A stretch of DNA of 49,146 nucleotides, taken from positions 1 to 49,146 of the forward strand of contig PEVN01000188.1 of assembly GCA_002779825.1 (NCBI GenBank). Reading direction: 5' to 3'. The notes beneath the pieces were generated by a model that worked only from the letters and a program-made list of their open reading frames with translations, had not been told where the DNA came from and did no database searches. The translations under genes were made by a program, and so were the position numbers. Shown piece after piece: positions 36,159 to 43,304 of the stretch. Position 1 is the stretch's first letter; every line of letters begins with the position of its first letter. Source of the stretch: Armatimonadetes bacterium CG06_land_8_20_14_3_00_66_21. GTDB lineage: Bacteria > Armatimonadota > Abditibacteriia > CG2-30-66-41.

Positions 36159-39100
36159 ATGTCGGTTTCCCGATTCGCTGCTCTTGCCATCTTCGCGCTG
36201 ACCGCAGGCCCCGCGCCTTCCCGGGCGGAGGTGGTGACGGTCAAGGCAACCGACCGCGCTGTCTCGCTCGCCAACGGCAAGCGCCGCCTCGACCTCGATC
36301 CGAACACAGGAGAAGTCCTGTCCCTTACGCCCGGCCCTGCGTCGCTGAAGGGCACTTGGTTCGAAGTCGTCGAGGAGGACCGGACCGGGCTGGCAGCGTG
36401 GGAGACGTGGAAGCGAGGCAACGAGACCGTCTTCCGTTCGGGGCCGGCGACGGTAACCTGCGGGGTGCAGAACGAGATCGCTGGCGCCACGATGGTCTGG
36501 GAGCGACCCAACGGGTTGCGGGTGACAGGCGACGTGCAGCTTGGGCCGGCTGACGCCGGTCCGCGGTTCCGGTTGACGGTGCACAACCGGACGGGGGCAG
36601 CGCTGGTCGATACGCTGAGGCTGGGGGTGCTGACGGGCGTGACGCTGGCCAACGGCGACGACGATTGGTTCACGTGGCCGCACACGCTGGGCGCCCGTTT
36701 CCGAGTGGGCGGGTTCGCCCCCGGCGAGATGCTGGAGATGCCCTATCCCGCGTTCCTGTACATGCAGTGGCTGGATCTCTATGACCAGTCGCAAGGGATC
36801 TACGTGGGCTGCCTGGACGCCTACGGCTACAGCAAGCAGCTCTTCATCGGGCGCGACGCCGAGGGGGCGAGCCGAATGGGCGTCTCCTTTGTGGGGTGCT
36901 GGATCGCCGAGGCCGGCGACAGTTGGACAACGCCTTGGGTCCAGGTCGCAGCGCACCCGGGAGACTGGCGCCGGGGCGCCGACCTGTATCGGCGGTTTGC
37001 AGAAGCGGCCTTCGGGCCGCTGGACCCGCCGGAGCGCGTCCGTGAGATGCCGACCGCACAGTGCTGGCTGGCGCATCATGCGAGGGATGCCGACGTGGGG
37101 AGGCTCTTCGAGGTCCAGCAGCAAGCTCCCATCCATGCCTCCTACCTCATGAAGTCTCTGAACACGTCCACACCCGAGGGCTGGGACGGCTTCCGCGGGT
37201 CGGGGCTCGACCTGCAGGAGGCGTTCGGCCGGATCCGGGCGTTGGGCGGCTCGCCGGCGCTGTTCACCTTCGACCGGGCGCCCCTCATGGGGCGACCCAA
37301 CTACGCCGACCACGTGGCGCAGTGGACGCTCCAGAACCGCGACGGAAGCTTCGCCGAGGGTTTCCGCGATATGATGCCGTCGCCGTTCGATCCCTCGTTC
37401 GTGAAGGCGCGAGTCGGCGAGGCGGTCCGCTGGGTCCGTGACTTCGGCGTGAACGAGATCCATCTCGACACTGCCGCGACCACCGGGGACGCACTCGGCC
37501 CGCCATCGTATCACTCAGGCACTCGGCAGCGGCCCAACGAAGTGCCGCACTACTTCAAGGCGCTGTACCGCGCCATCCGCGACGCGTGCCGCACACACAA
37601 CCCGCAGTTCCTCCTGCGCGCTGAGCACTGCGCCGACTTCTTCTACCCGGAGTTCCTCACCTCGACGGCGCATTTCTTCGAGACCGGCAACCTGGTGTCG
37701 AAGCACAACCCGCCGAGCGATGCCCAACTGCTGCCGATCCTGTTCCGCTACACACTGCCGCGACATGCCACCTTGCAGATGCCGAGCATGAGCGACAACG
37801 ACTTCTGGACCTACGGCCACGGGATGGGGCACGGGTTCCACGGCGGCGGCCCCTCCTGGTGCTTCAACCCGGGCGTGCGCGAGGCGGAAAGCCCGCCGGG
37901 CGAGCTGCTCCATCGGTACCGATTCTACGATGCCGAGTGGCGGCGCTACTACGACTTCCGCGTGGGGTTCGAGGAAGCGGTGGTGGACGCCGACTGGTCG
38001 GATGTGGTGGCGGAAGCCGAAGTCGGCGGCGAATGGCAGCGGTGCGAGTTCCCGGGGCCGGTCATCGCCGTCACCCATGCCGGTGCCGGGCGGGAAATCA
38101 CGCTTGGGCAGTGGTTTCACCAGAGCCACACCACGTACTTCGGCGAGCGGTTCGTCGGACAACGGCTGGACCCGCGCCCGATCCGGCTGCGCGTGCCGAC
38201 CCGGCTGGCCCATCCGCAGGTCCGGCTGTTCGGCGAGCATGGGCAGGTCGCCGTGGAACCGAAGGTCACAGCGGGAGGCGTGGAACTGCAGATCGCCGAC
38301 CCGACCTGCTTCGCGCTGGAGGTGTTCTCAGGTCCGGCGCTGACGCTGACGGCTGCAGAGCTGGCACACCCGGGCGAGGTAACGGCAATCACCGTCGAGG
38401 TTGTGCAGCAGACCCCTCGACCCGGGCAGGTGGCCCTGCTGCTTCCCCCCGGGTGGCCGGCAGTCGCTCCGATCCGAGTCCCGGCTGCGCGCACGTTCCG
38501 CAAGGTGGTCAAGGTAAACGTTCCGGCAGGTCTGTTTGGCCGCAACTACCCACTCAAGGCGGTGCTGCAGACGCCCGGGCTCAAGCGCACTACCGCGACG
38601 CACTTGCGTGTGGTGGAGCCGCTGACGGTGCTCTACGGATTCGACGTGCTGACCGAAGCGTCTGCAGCCGGCATTCACTGCGTGGACCCGGGTAGGCGGG
38701 CTCGGCTGACGGTCACCTGTGTGAACAACACGCCGCGGCCGGCTGCACTCGAGGTGCGGGTGGACGGGGAGCAGGTGAGGGGCATGAAGTCGCAGCGGGT
38801 CCCGGGCGTCTCCCCGCAAGCGCTGGGCGATCCCGGCGGCCCGCTCCGGCGCTGGACGGACGGCACGGGCGAGCCGCCGGCGAATGCGTGCCTCACCCGC
38901 TTCGACTTCGACTGCAAGGGCGTGCCCGCCAAGCCGGTGCGGATCACGGTTCGCCTGGACCGGAAGACCGCGTTCGAGACCGCCGCCTCCCCACGTACTC
39001 GCCTCATGGACCTGAACGGCGAGTGGAAGGTGGGCTTCATGCGGCGTAGTCAGGCGGCTGTGGGCGGGGCCGAACGCAACGACAACCTCGACACCGAGGC

Positions 39101-39962
39101 AGTGACGCCCTCGGTCTGGGACGGCAGTTGGGAGGTCCGCACGACGCCCCTCCGCTTCGACGAGCAGGCACGCAACGAGCACTCGTGGGCCGTCTACCGG
39201 CGACTGGTTCACATACCTGCCGAGTGGCAGGGCGCCGACACTTGGCTTCGGCTTGGCCACATGGGCGCGCCGTGGGGGCAGGGAGGCACGCTGAACCTGG
39301 TGTATGTCAATGGCTGGCCAGCAGGTCGCATCGGGACCGGTGGCGAGTGCTCGCTATCGTCATTCCTGGTATTCGGCGGCTGGAACTTGCTAGCAGTCGC
39401 CAGCATGAGCCCGAACAGTTTGGAGGACCCCTACCTGTTCGTCCGCAGGGCGGCCGCGCCCGAACGTCTCCAGCCGACCTCGCCGGGCGACCCTCCCCAA
39501 GGCGCCTTCCTGTCGCTGGGTCAACGGTCGACCGGCCAAGGGCTGGAGCTCGTGTTCATGAAGGGCGAGCCGGAGGGCGACCATCGCCGAACCGACGTCA
39601 GCAAAGGCGGCGAGCATCAGTTCCTCTACTTCGCCGTGGCCGACGCGTTCCTGCGGGAGCCAAAGGGGCCCGTGCAGATCGAGGTGGAGTACCTCGACGA
39701 CGGAACAAGCCCTTTCGGGCTTGACTACGACTCGACCGATGAGTCCGCCCCGATCAGAGGCGCCTTCAAGCGCGCCCCCAAAGCAGGCCGCACGAACACC
39801 GGCGAATGGAAGACGCACGTGTTCGTGCTGCGGGACGCGCGGCTTTCGAACCGTGAGCACCAGGGCGCCGACTTCCGGCTCGTCGCGTGTGGGGATGATC
39901 TGCGTGTGCGGCGAGTGGAGGTCAGGGAAGTCAGCACGCCGATGGCCCGAGGGCAGTCGTGA
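36159..39962 (+). CDS. Very large secreted DUF6259-like glycoside hydrolase
   Basis: A 1267-residue exported protein with GGAGGGA before the ATG and a signal peptide (1-23, ending PAPSRA). It opens with a beta-sandwich of the type that precedes GH31/36/101-like barrels (VSLANGKRRLDLDPNTGEVL). The barrel (about 280-600) contains NEIHLDTAATTGDALGPPSY with candidate nucleophile Asp437 and FLLRAEHCADFFYPEFL with candidate acid/base Glu489, then FWTYGHGMGHGFHGGGPSW. The C-terminal half has several Ig-like segments and a GH2-like sugar-binding domain (MDLNGEWKVGFMRRS, SWAVYRRLVHIP). I assign DUF6259-like from this plan, not from a search. It is the only glycan gene of the cluster on the plus strand. 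Confidence 0.75.
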   Translation: MSVSRFAALAIFALTAGPAPSRAEVVTVKATDRAVSLANGKRRLDLDPNTGEVLSLTPGPASLKGTWFEVVEEDRTGLAAWETWKRGNETVFRSGPATVTCGVQNEIAGATMVWERPNGLRVTGDVQLGPADAGPRFRLTVHNRTGAALVDTLRLGVLTGVTLANGDDDWFTWPHTLGARFRVGGFAPGEMLEMPYPAFLYMQWLDLYDQSQGIYVGCLDAYGYSKQLFIGRDAEGASRMGVSFVGCWIAEAGDSWTTPWVQVAAHPGDWRRGADLYRRFAEAAFGPLDPPERVREMPTAQCWLAHHARDADVGRLFEVQQQAPIHASYLMKSLNTSTPEGWDGFRGSGLDLQEAFGRIRALGGSPALFTFDRAPLMGRPNYADHVAQWTLQNRDGSFAEGFRDMMPSPFDPSFVKARVGEAVRWVRDFGVNEIHLDTAATTGDALGPPSYHSGTRQRPNEVPHYFKALYRAIRDACRTHNPQFLLRAEHCADFFYPEFLTSTAHFFETGNLVSKHNPPSDAQLLPILFRYTLPRHATLQMPSMSDNDFWTYGHGMGHGFHGGGPSWCFNPGVREAESPPGELLHRYRFYDAEWRRYYDFRVGFEEAVVDADWSDVVAEAEVGGEWQRCEFPGPVIAVTHAGAGREITLGQWFHQSHTTYFGERFVGQRLDPRPIRLRVPTRLAHPQVRLFGEHGQVAVEPKVTAGGVELQIADPTCFALEVFSGPALTLTAAELAHPGEVTAITVEVVQQTPRPGQVALLLPPGWPAVAPIRVPAARTFRKVVKVNVPAGLFGRNYPLKAVLQTPGLKRTTATHLRVVEPLTVLYGFDVLTEASAAGIHCVDPGRRARLTVTCVNNTPRPAALEVRVDGEQVRGMKSQRVPGVSPQALGDPGGPLRRWTDGTGEPPANACLTRFDFDCKGVPAKPVRITVRLDRKTAFETAASPRTRLMDLNGEWKVGFMRRSQAAVGGAERNDNLDTEAVTPSVWDGSWEVRTTPLRFDEQARNEHSWAVYRRLVHIPAEWQGADTWLRLGHMGAPWGQGGTLNLVYVNGWPAGRIGTGGECSLSSFLVFGGWNLLAVASMSPNSLEDPYLFVRRAAAPERLQPTSPGDPPQGAFLSLGQRSTGQGLELVFMKGEPEGDHRRTDVSKGGEHQFLYFAVADAFLREPKGPVQIEVEYLDDGTSPFGLDYDSTDESAPIRGAFKRAPKAGRTNTGEWKTHVFVLRDARLSNREHQGADFRLVACGDDLRVRRVEVREVSTPMARGQS

Positions 39963-39971
39963 CTGAGCGGT

Positions 39972-40001
39972 TTGACGCCGAGTGCCCGCTGCGCGTAGAA
40001 T
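39972..40001 (+). promoter_or_regulatory. Promoter of the MazF-type toxin-antitoxin pair
   Basis: A near-consensus -35 box TTGACG (39972-39977) is separated by 18 bp from the -10 box TAGAAT (39996-40001), 64 bp before the antitoxin start codon. It is the best sigma-70-like promoter I see in the window. Confidence 0.7.
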
Positions 40002-40065
40002 AGGCAAGCGTGCGTGCGGCGGACAGGGAGTTCTGAGTCCCTTCCAGGCAGGAGATGGTGATAGC

Positions 40066-40305
40066 ATGAGGACATCGGAGCTAACTGCGGAGGTCGACGA
40101 ACGACGCCAGTTAACCGTGTCGTTGCCGCACACCGTCCTTCCAGGCCCGGTGCGGCTGCTCATCCTGGGCCCGGAACCGGGAGCCCACGGGGCGGACGCG
40201 GCGTGGATGAACGCAATCGCACGGGAATGGGCCGCGGAGTTGGGGGACGACCGGGAGGACCTCTACACACTACAGGACGGCGAACCCCTTGATGCGTCGC
40301 GGTGA
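40066..40305 (+). CDS. Antitoxin of a MazF-type pair
   Basis: A 79-residue protein starting at the ATG at 40066 behind AGGAGATGG. It opens SELTAEVDERRQLTVSLP and ends AREWAAELGDDREDLYTLQD, the pattern of small antitoxins encoded in front of MazF/PemK-like toxins: an N-terminal swapped-hairpin strand pair followed by an acidic helical tail that would wrap the toxin. The last bases overlap the toxin gene by 14 bp, so the two are translationally coupled. It has its own strong promoter. Identity as antitoxin is from context and pattern. Confidence 0.8.
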   Translation: MRTSELTAEVDERRQLTVSLPHTVLPGPVRLLILGPEPGAHGADAAWMNAIAREWAAELGDDREDLYTLQDGEPLDASR

Positions 40306-40633
40306 GATCTACCTGGCCACTTCCCCGTATGGCGATGCTCCGGTCATGAAGGTCCGCCCGGTGCTCCTGCTGACGGGGCCGGTGGGGTTGGGTACCGAGA
40401 CTGTGGTGGCGTACATTTCGTCTGTCGTGCCGGCTCCATTGCTGGGAAGCGACATACTCCTGGACCCGGGTCAGCCAGAGCACCTGCCCACTCACCTCAA
40501 GACCGTGTCGGTCCTGCGACTGCACAAGGTTGCCACGATCCACACGACGAGCATCAGGCGGTACGTCGGCAGGATCACCACAGCCACCAAACGGCGCGTA
40601 GCCGACAAGCTGCGCGCTCTGTTTGGTCTCTGA
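40292..40633 (+). CDS. MazF/PemK-like endoribonuclease toxin
   Basis: A 113-residue protein with the MazF/PemK pattern: RRGEIYLATSPYGDAPVMKV, then RPVLLLTGPVG (the strand after the catalytic Arg), TVVAYISSVVPAPLL (containing the usual Ser/Thr strand) and HLKTVSVLRLHKVATIHTTS. MazF toxins cleave mRNA at short motifs. The start at 40292 lies inside the end of the antitoxin gene; a TTG directly before it is a weaker alternative. The length is normal for the family and no truncation is seen, so the pair may be functional. It converges on the FG-GAP gene. Confidence 0.85.
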   Translation: MRRGEIYLATSPYGDAPVMKVRPVLLLTGPVGLGTETVVAYISSVVPAPLLGSDILLDPGQPEHLPTHLKTVSVLRLHKVATIHTTSIRRYVGRITTATKRRVADKLRALFGL

Positions 40634-40798
40634 CAGCCGCCGCCGGGCTCACGCGTACGACTCGGTCCGGTCGTGACGCCATGACGCCCACGGCAACCGG
40701 GGGCTCCCCGGACGTGGGCCGGCACGGTGTGTCTGCATGAGAAGGGGCCCCGCGCTGTGCACAGTCGGTGCCCCGCCAGTCGGCAGCGTGGCTCGCCC

Positions 40799-42211
40799 CT
40801 ACATCCCCGGGTACAGCGTGTTGTTGTACAGCGTCGGCAGTGCCCGCAGTCGAGCGTTCGCGTGGATGGACGCGCCGCGCCCGCCGAAGAAGAGCACCTC
40901 TTGGCGGCCGTCACCCCAGACGTCGGCGCGGGAGCAGTAGTACTGCGACGTGCGGTCGGCTTCGTTCGCGTACGCCGGGAAGACCTCGTCGACGATATTG
41001 CCCTCGCCGTCGTAGATGGCCGCGGGTTGCAGTGGGGCGGGTGGCACCGACTCCCCGGTTCCGCCCCGGTTGTAGACGAGCACCTGGTGCGGCTCGCCGT
41101 GACCGGACCAGTCGATGGGCACCGCCGCCGCGAAACAGCTTCCCTCGGGCTGGACACGCTTCCACAACTCGCGCCCGTCCAAGTCATAGAGGTAGAGCGT
41201 CGCCGGCGCCCGACCGCCTTCGGCTCGCCCCTGCCCGCGGTCGATCACCATGAACTGGACTTCTGAGTCGCTGCGGAACCGGCCGGCCACCACGTGCTGC
41301 GCTTCAGCCAACGGGTGCTGCCAGAGTTCGGTGCCGTCCACCGCCAGGCAGTGGATTCCGTGGTTGCCGAACAGCAGCCGCCACGACCCATCGCGCAACT
41401 GCACTGCAAAGGCGGCGTCTTGGTGGGCGCCCGCCGGGTCCTTCTCGAAGAGCACTTTGCCGTCGTGGTCGATCAATGCGAAACCGACGAACACCTCGTC
41501 GCGCCCGTCGCCGTCGAAATCGCCGTAGGCCGGGAAATGGCCTGTTGAGCCGGTCCACTTCCACAGCACCTCACCAGCGTGCAACACGCCCCACATGTTC
41601 CAGTAACGGTCTTTCACGAGCAGGTCTTCGCGCCGCCCGCGCCCGGTCAGGTCGACGAAGAGGAAGCAGTCGTCGGCCGGCGCCGGTAGGGCGAAGGTGC
41701 TCTTCTCCTTCCCGGTCAGCCCGTCCAGCACCACCATCGTGGCCTCGCCCTCGTACCGGTTCGCCCGCTCCCGCGCCCAACTTCCTGCCGTCGGTTCGGC
41801 GTACGTCGCTTGGCGGACGTACAGCACCTCGTTTCGTCCGTCGCCGTCCCAGTCGTAGATCTGCACCGGCAGATCGCTGTAGAGGTGTGCGTTGTCCGCC
41901 GACGGAGCGCCGCTCTGCCACAGCACCTTGCCGAGGAGGTCGGTCGCCGTCAGACAGGTGATCTCCCGCGTGGCGTGGACGCACTGGACGAACAGGAGAT
42001 CGGGGCCGCCATCGCCGTTGAGATCCCCCACCCGCAACGTCTCCGAGCCGAAGTCCTTCACGTCGATCTGACTGACCAGATGGGTGGCCATTGGTTTGCC
42101 CCCTGCCTCGGCGGCAGTGATGGATGCCGCAAAGCACGCCAACCCCAGCAGCGCTGTGCAGGCTACTGGGAGTCGGCCCGTTGTGGGTGATGGGTCTGTC
42201 GCTGAACACAT
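40799..42211 (-). CDS. Secreted FG-GAP/VCBS-repeat protein, possibly lyase-associated
   Basis: A 470-residue exported protein starting with ATG at 42211 behind AGAGGTG; the signal peptide spans about 1-36. It contains several FG-GAP-like loops: RVGDLNGDGGPDLLFVQ, IYDWDGDGRNEVLYV, YGDFDGDGRDEVFVG and RADVWGDGRQEVLFFGG. The C terminus ends ARLRALPTLYNNTLYPGM. The eight-bladed layout and the closing motif recall rhamnogalacturonan lyases and related FG-GAP proteins of Armatimonadota-like genomes, but a lyase active site cannot be confirmed. It is the second FG-GAP protein of the window, unrelated in detail to that encoded at 891. Confidence 0.82.
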   Translation of the reverse strand: MCSATDPSPTTGRLPVACTALLGLACFAASITAAEAGGKPMATHLVSQIDVKDFGSETLRVGDLNGDGGPDLLFVQCVHATREITCLTATDLLGKVLWQSGAPSADNAHLYSDLPVQIYDWDGDGRNEVLYVRQATYAEPTAGSWARERANRYEGEATMVVLDGLTGKEKSTFALPAPADDCFLFVDLTGRGRREDLLVKDRYWNMWGVLHAGEVLWKWTGSTGHFPAYGDFDGDGRDEVFVGFALIDHDGKVLFEKDPAGAHQDAAFAVQLRDGSWRLLFGNHGIHCLAVDGTELWQHPLAEAQHVVAGRFRSDSEVQFMVIDRGQGRAEGGRAPATLYLYDLDGRELWKRVQPEGSCFAAAVPIDWSGHGEPHQVLVYNRGGTGESVPPAPLQPAAIYDGEGNIVDEVFPAYANEADRTSQYYCSRADVWGDGRQEVLFFGGRGASIHANARLRALPTLYNNTLYPGM

Positions 42212-42318
42212 GCGCGCACCTCTGTCCGGGCGATTGTGAGATCGTGTTCAGGGAGCTGTCGGCGCTCTCCGCTGCACGCCAGTCTGGATGCTCCGCGGAC
42301 CGGCCCCGCGGACAGCGG

Positions 42319-42936
42319 CTATGTGTTCCCCGCGTCTTCGCCAGCGGAGAACAGCTCCGTCAGTGTGAGCACCTCGAAGAAAGAGCCATTCAGCGCGGCG
42401 GCAAGTCGGCCATCGGCGGAGAGCAGTGGCACACCCAGCCGCTCAGCCAACGCGACATATAGTCGCGAAGGTTAGGAATACACCGAAGTGGAAGTTCGCA
42501 GAACTTCACCCGGGGGCGTGTGGTGAGCACCCAACACACTGCTGTGCACGCAGAGGCGTCGAACTTGTGCAAGAGCTTCGGTGTATTCCTAACCTTCGCG
42601 AGTATAGCACGCGTCGTACGCAGTGACGCCCTGGTCACACGCGACCTCGAGCGCCCGCTCCATCAGGTATGCCGTTGGTGTCGTCTGGAGTTCCATGATC
42701 CGGAGGTCGGCCAAGTTCGACGCCGCCACATCGGCCGTGTGCTCCCCTCTGCGGACCTTCTTCCACAGGATGTTCGCGCACTCGATGAAAAAGAGGTCCG
42801 GCACGAAAAGGGCGGCGGGCGGATCGGCGGTCAACTGGTCGAAGACAGCCTGCACCTCCTCCGAGTAGTCCTCGACAACGAACAGCTTGATTCCGGCGCT
42901 CGCATCGACCACGCACTCGGTCGGCAGCCTGGTCAT
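42319..42936 (-). pseudogene. PIN-domain (VapC/FitB-type) toxin gene split by a 145-bp insertion
   Basis: The gene starts at ATG 42936, overlapping the antitoxin stop as ATGA. The front half shows the PIN acidic residues in ECVVDASAGIKLF, LFFIECANILWKK and VTAYDACY. At that point the frame enters a 145-bp palindromic element and stops at 42589 after YTREG, giving 115 residues. Beyond the element the same strand encodes YVALAERLGVPLLSADGRLA and a tail to a stop at 42319. Deleting the element plus one TA (147 bp) leaves 471 bases, exactly 156 codons and a stop, and joins VTAYDACY to VALAERLG in frame. The truncated product lacks the fourth acidic residue of SADGRL, so it is probably inactive. 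Confidence 0.9.
42460..42604. mobile_element. 145-bp TA-flanked MITE, copy 1 (inside the toxin gene)
   Basis: The element has 29-bp terminal inverted repeats (TACTCGCGAAGGTTAGGAAT and onward), with one mismatch at base 3 in this copy. It is flanked on both sides by TA (42458-42459 and 42605-42606). The interior contains further hairpins, for example GAAGTTC-gca-GAACTTC. It matches the copy at 46849-46993 at 142 of 145 positions. A TA target duplication is the signature of IS630/Tc1-mariner transposases; the element itself has no transposase and is therefore non-autonomous. Confidence 0.92.
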
Positions 42937-43181
42937 CGGGCGCGGTCCTCGCTGAGCATCGTGAGCGTGTCGGCCGCTCCAGGTCGAGGGGTGGCGCCCC
43001 GCCGCCGCCGGGCGATCCTGCGCAGCGCGCGCATGCGACGGTCTCGCAGTTCCTCGTGCTCGAGAGCCCGGTCGATCAGGACGATCACCTCGGCGCTCAC
43101 CGAGCGCTGTCCGGCCGTCGCCAGTTCCTTGACTCTCGTGTGGAGCGCATCGGGGAAGTCCCGCACATACAGGGTTGCCAA
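42933..43181 (-). CDS. VapB/FitA-type antitoxin (ribbon-helix-helix)
   Basis: An 82-residue protein. The best start is TTG at 43181 (ATLYVRDFPDALHTRVKELA follows), with AAAGGA upstream; the open frame before it has no family similarity. The opening strand plus RSVSAEVIVLIDRALEHEE is the ribbon-helix-helix fold of FitA/VapB/StbC antitoxins, which bind operator DNA as dimers. The basic C-terminal tail would inhibit the toxin. The stop overlaps the toxin start as ATGA. The antitoxin is intact although its toxin gene is interrupted, so it is an orphan repressor, if it is expressed. Confidence 0.82.
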   Translation of the reverse strand: MATLYVRDFPDALHTRVKELATAGQRSVSAEVIVLIDRALEHEELRDRRMRALRRIARRRRGATPRPGAADTLTMLSEDRAR

Positions 43182-43219
43182 GGGTACACCGTCCTTTCGG
43201 GGCCAAAGGGTACCGTCCG

Positions 43220-43238
43220 CGCTTGCAGTGTGCAAGCG
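43220..43238 (-). promoter_or_regulatory. Putative operator/promoter of the VapB/FitA-type module
   Basis: A perfect palindrome CGCTTGCA-cac-TGCAAGCG lies 39 bp before the antitoxin TTG. It contains a TTGCAC that could be a -35 box, with TACCCT 17 bp further as a weak -10. A palindrome of this size overlapping the promoter is what an autoregulating ribbon-helix-helix antitoxin would bind. Confidence 0.55.
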
Positions 43239-43304
43239 GGGTGCGGTCCAGGACAAGGCGACGGTGCCCAGTACCGGGCTGACTGACCGCCATTGATTCA
43301 CCCG

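Noticed and set aside
40634..40798. Possible terminator or small gene between the MazF-type toxin and the FG-GAP gene
   Set aside because: The convergent spacer holds only scattered GC-rich short palindromes; no stem with T-run and no plausible start codon with ribosome-binding site.
42460..42604. Peptide encoded by the MITE (frame with ILAKVRNTPK on the minus strand)
   Set aside because: The frame is open in both copies and the three differences all fall in its third codon positions, but three changes in one phase occur by chance about one time in nine. There is no start or ribosome-binding site, and the palindrome explains the openness.
42460..42604. Integron attC site behind a toxin-antitoxin cassette
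   Set aside because: The GTT and AAC ends are in the wrong order for R'' and R' core sites, and the element lies inside a gene with TA duplication and exact restoration on removal.
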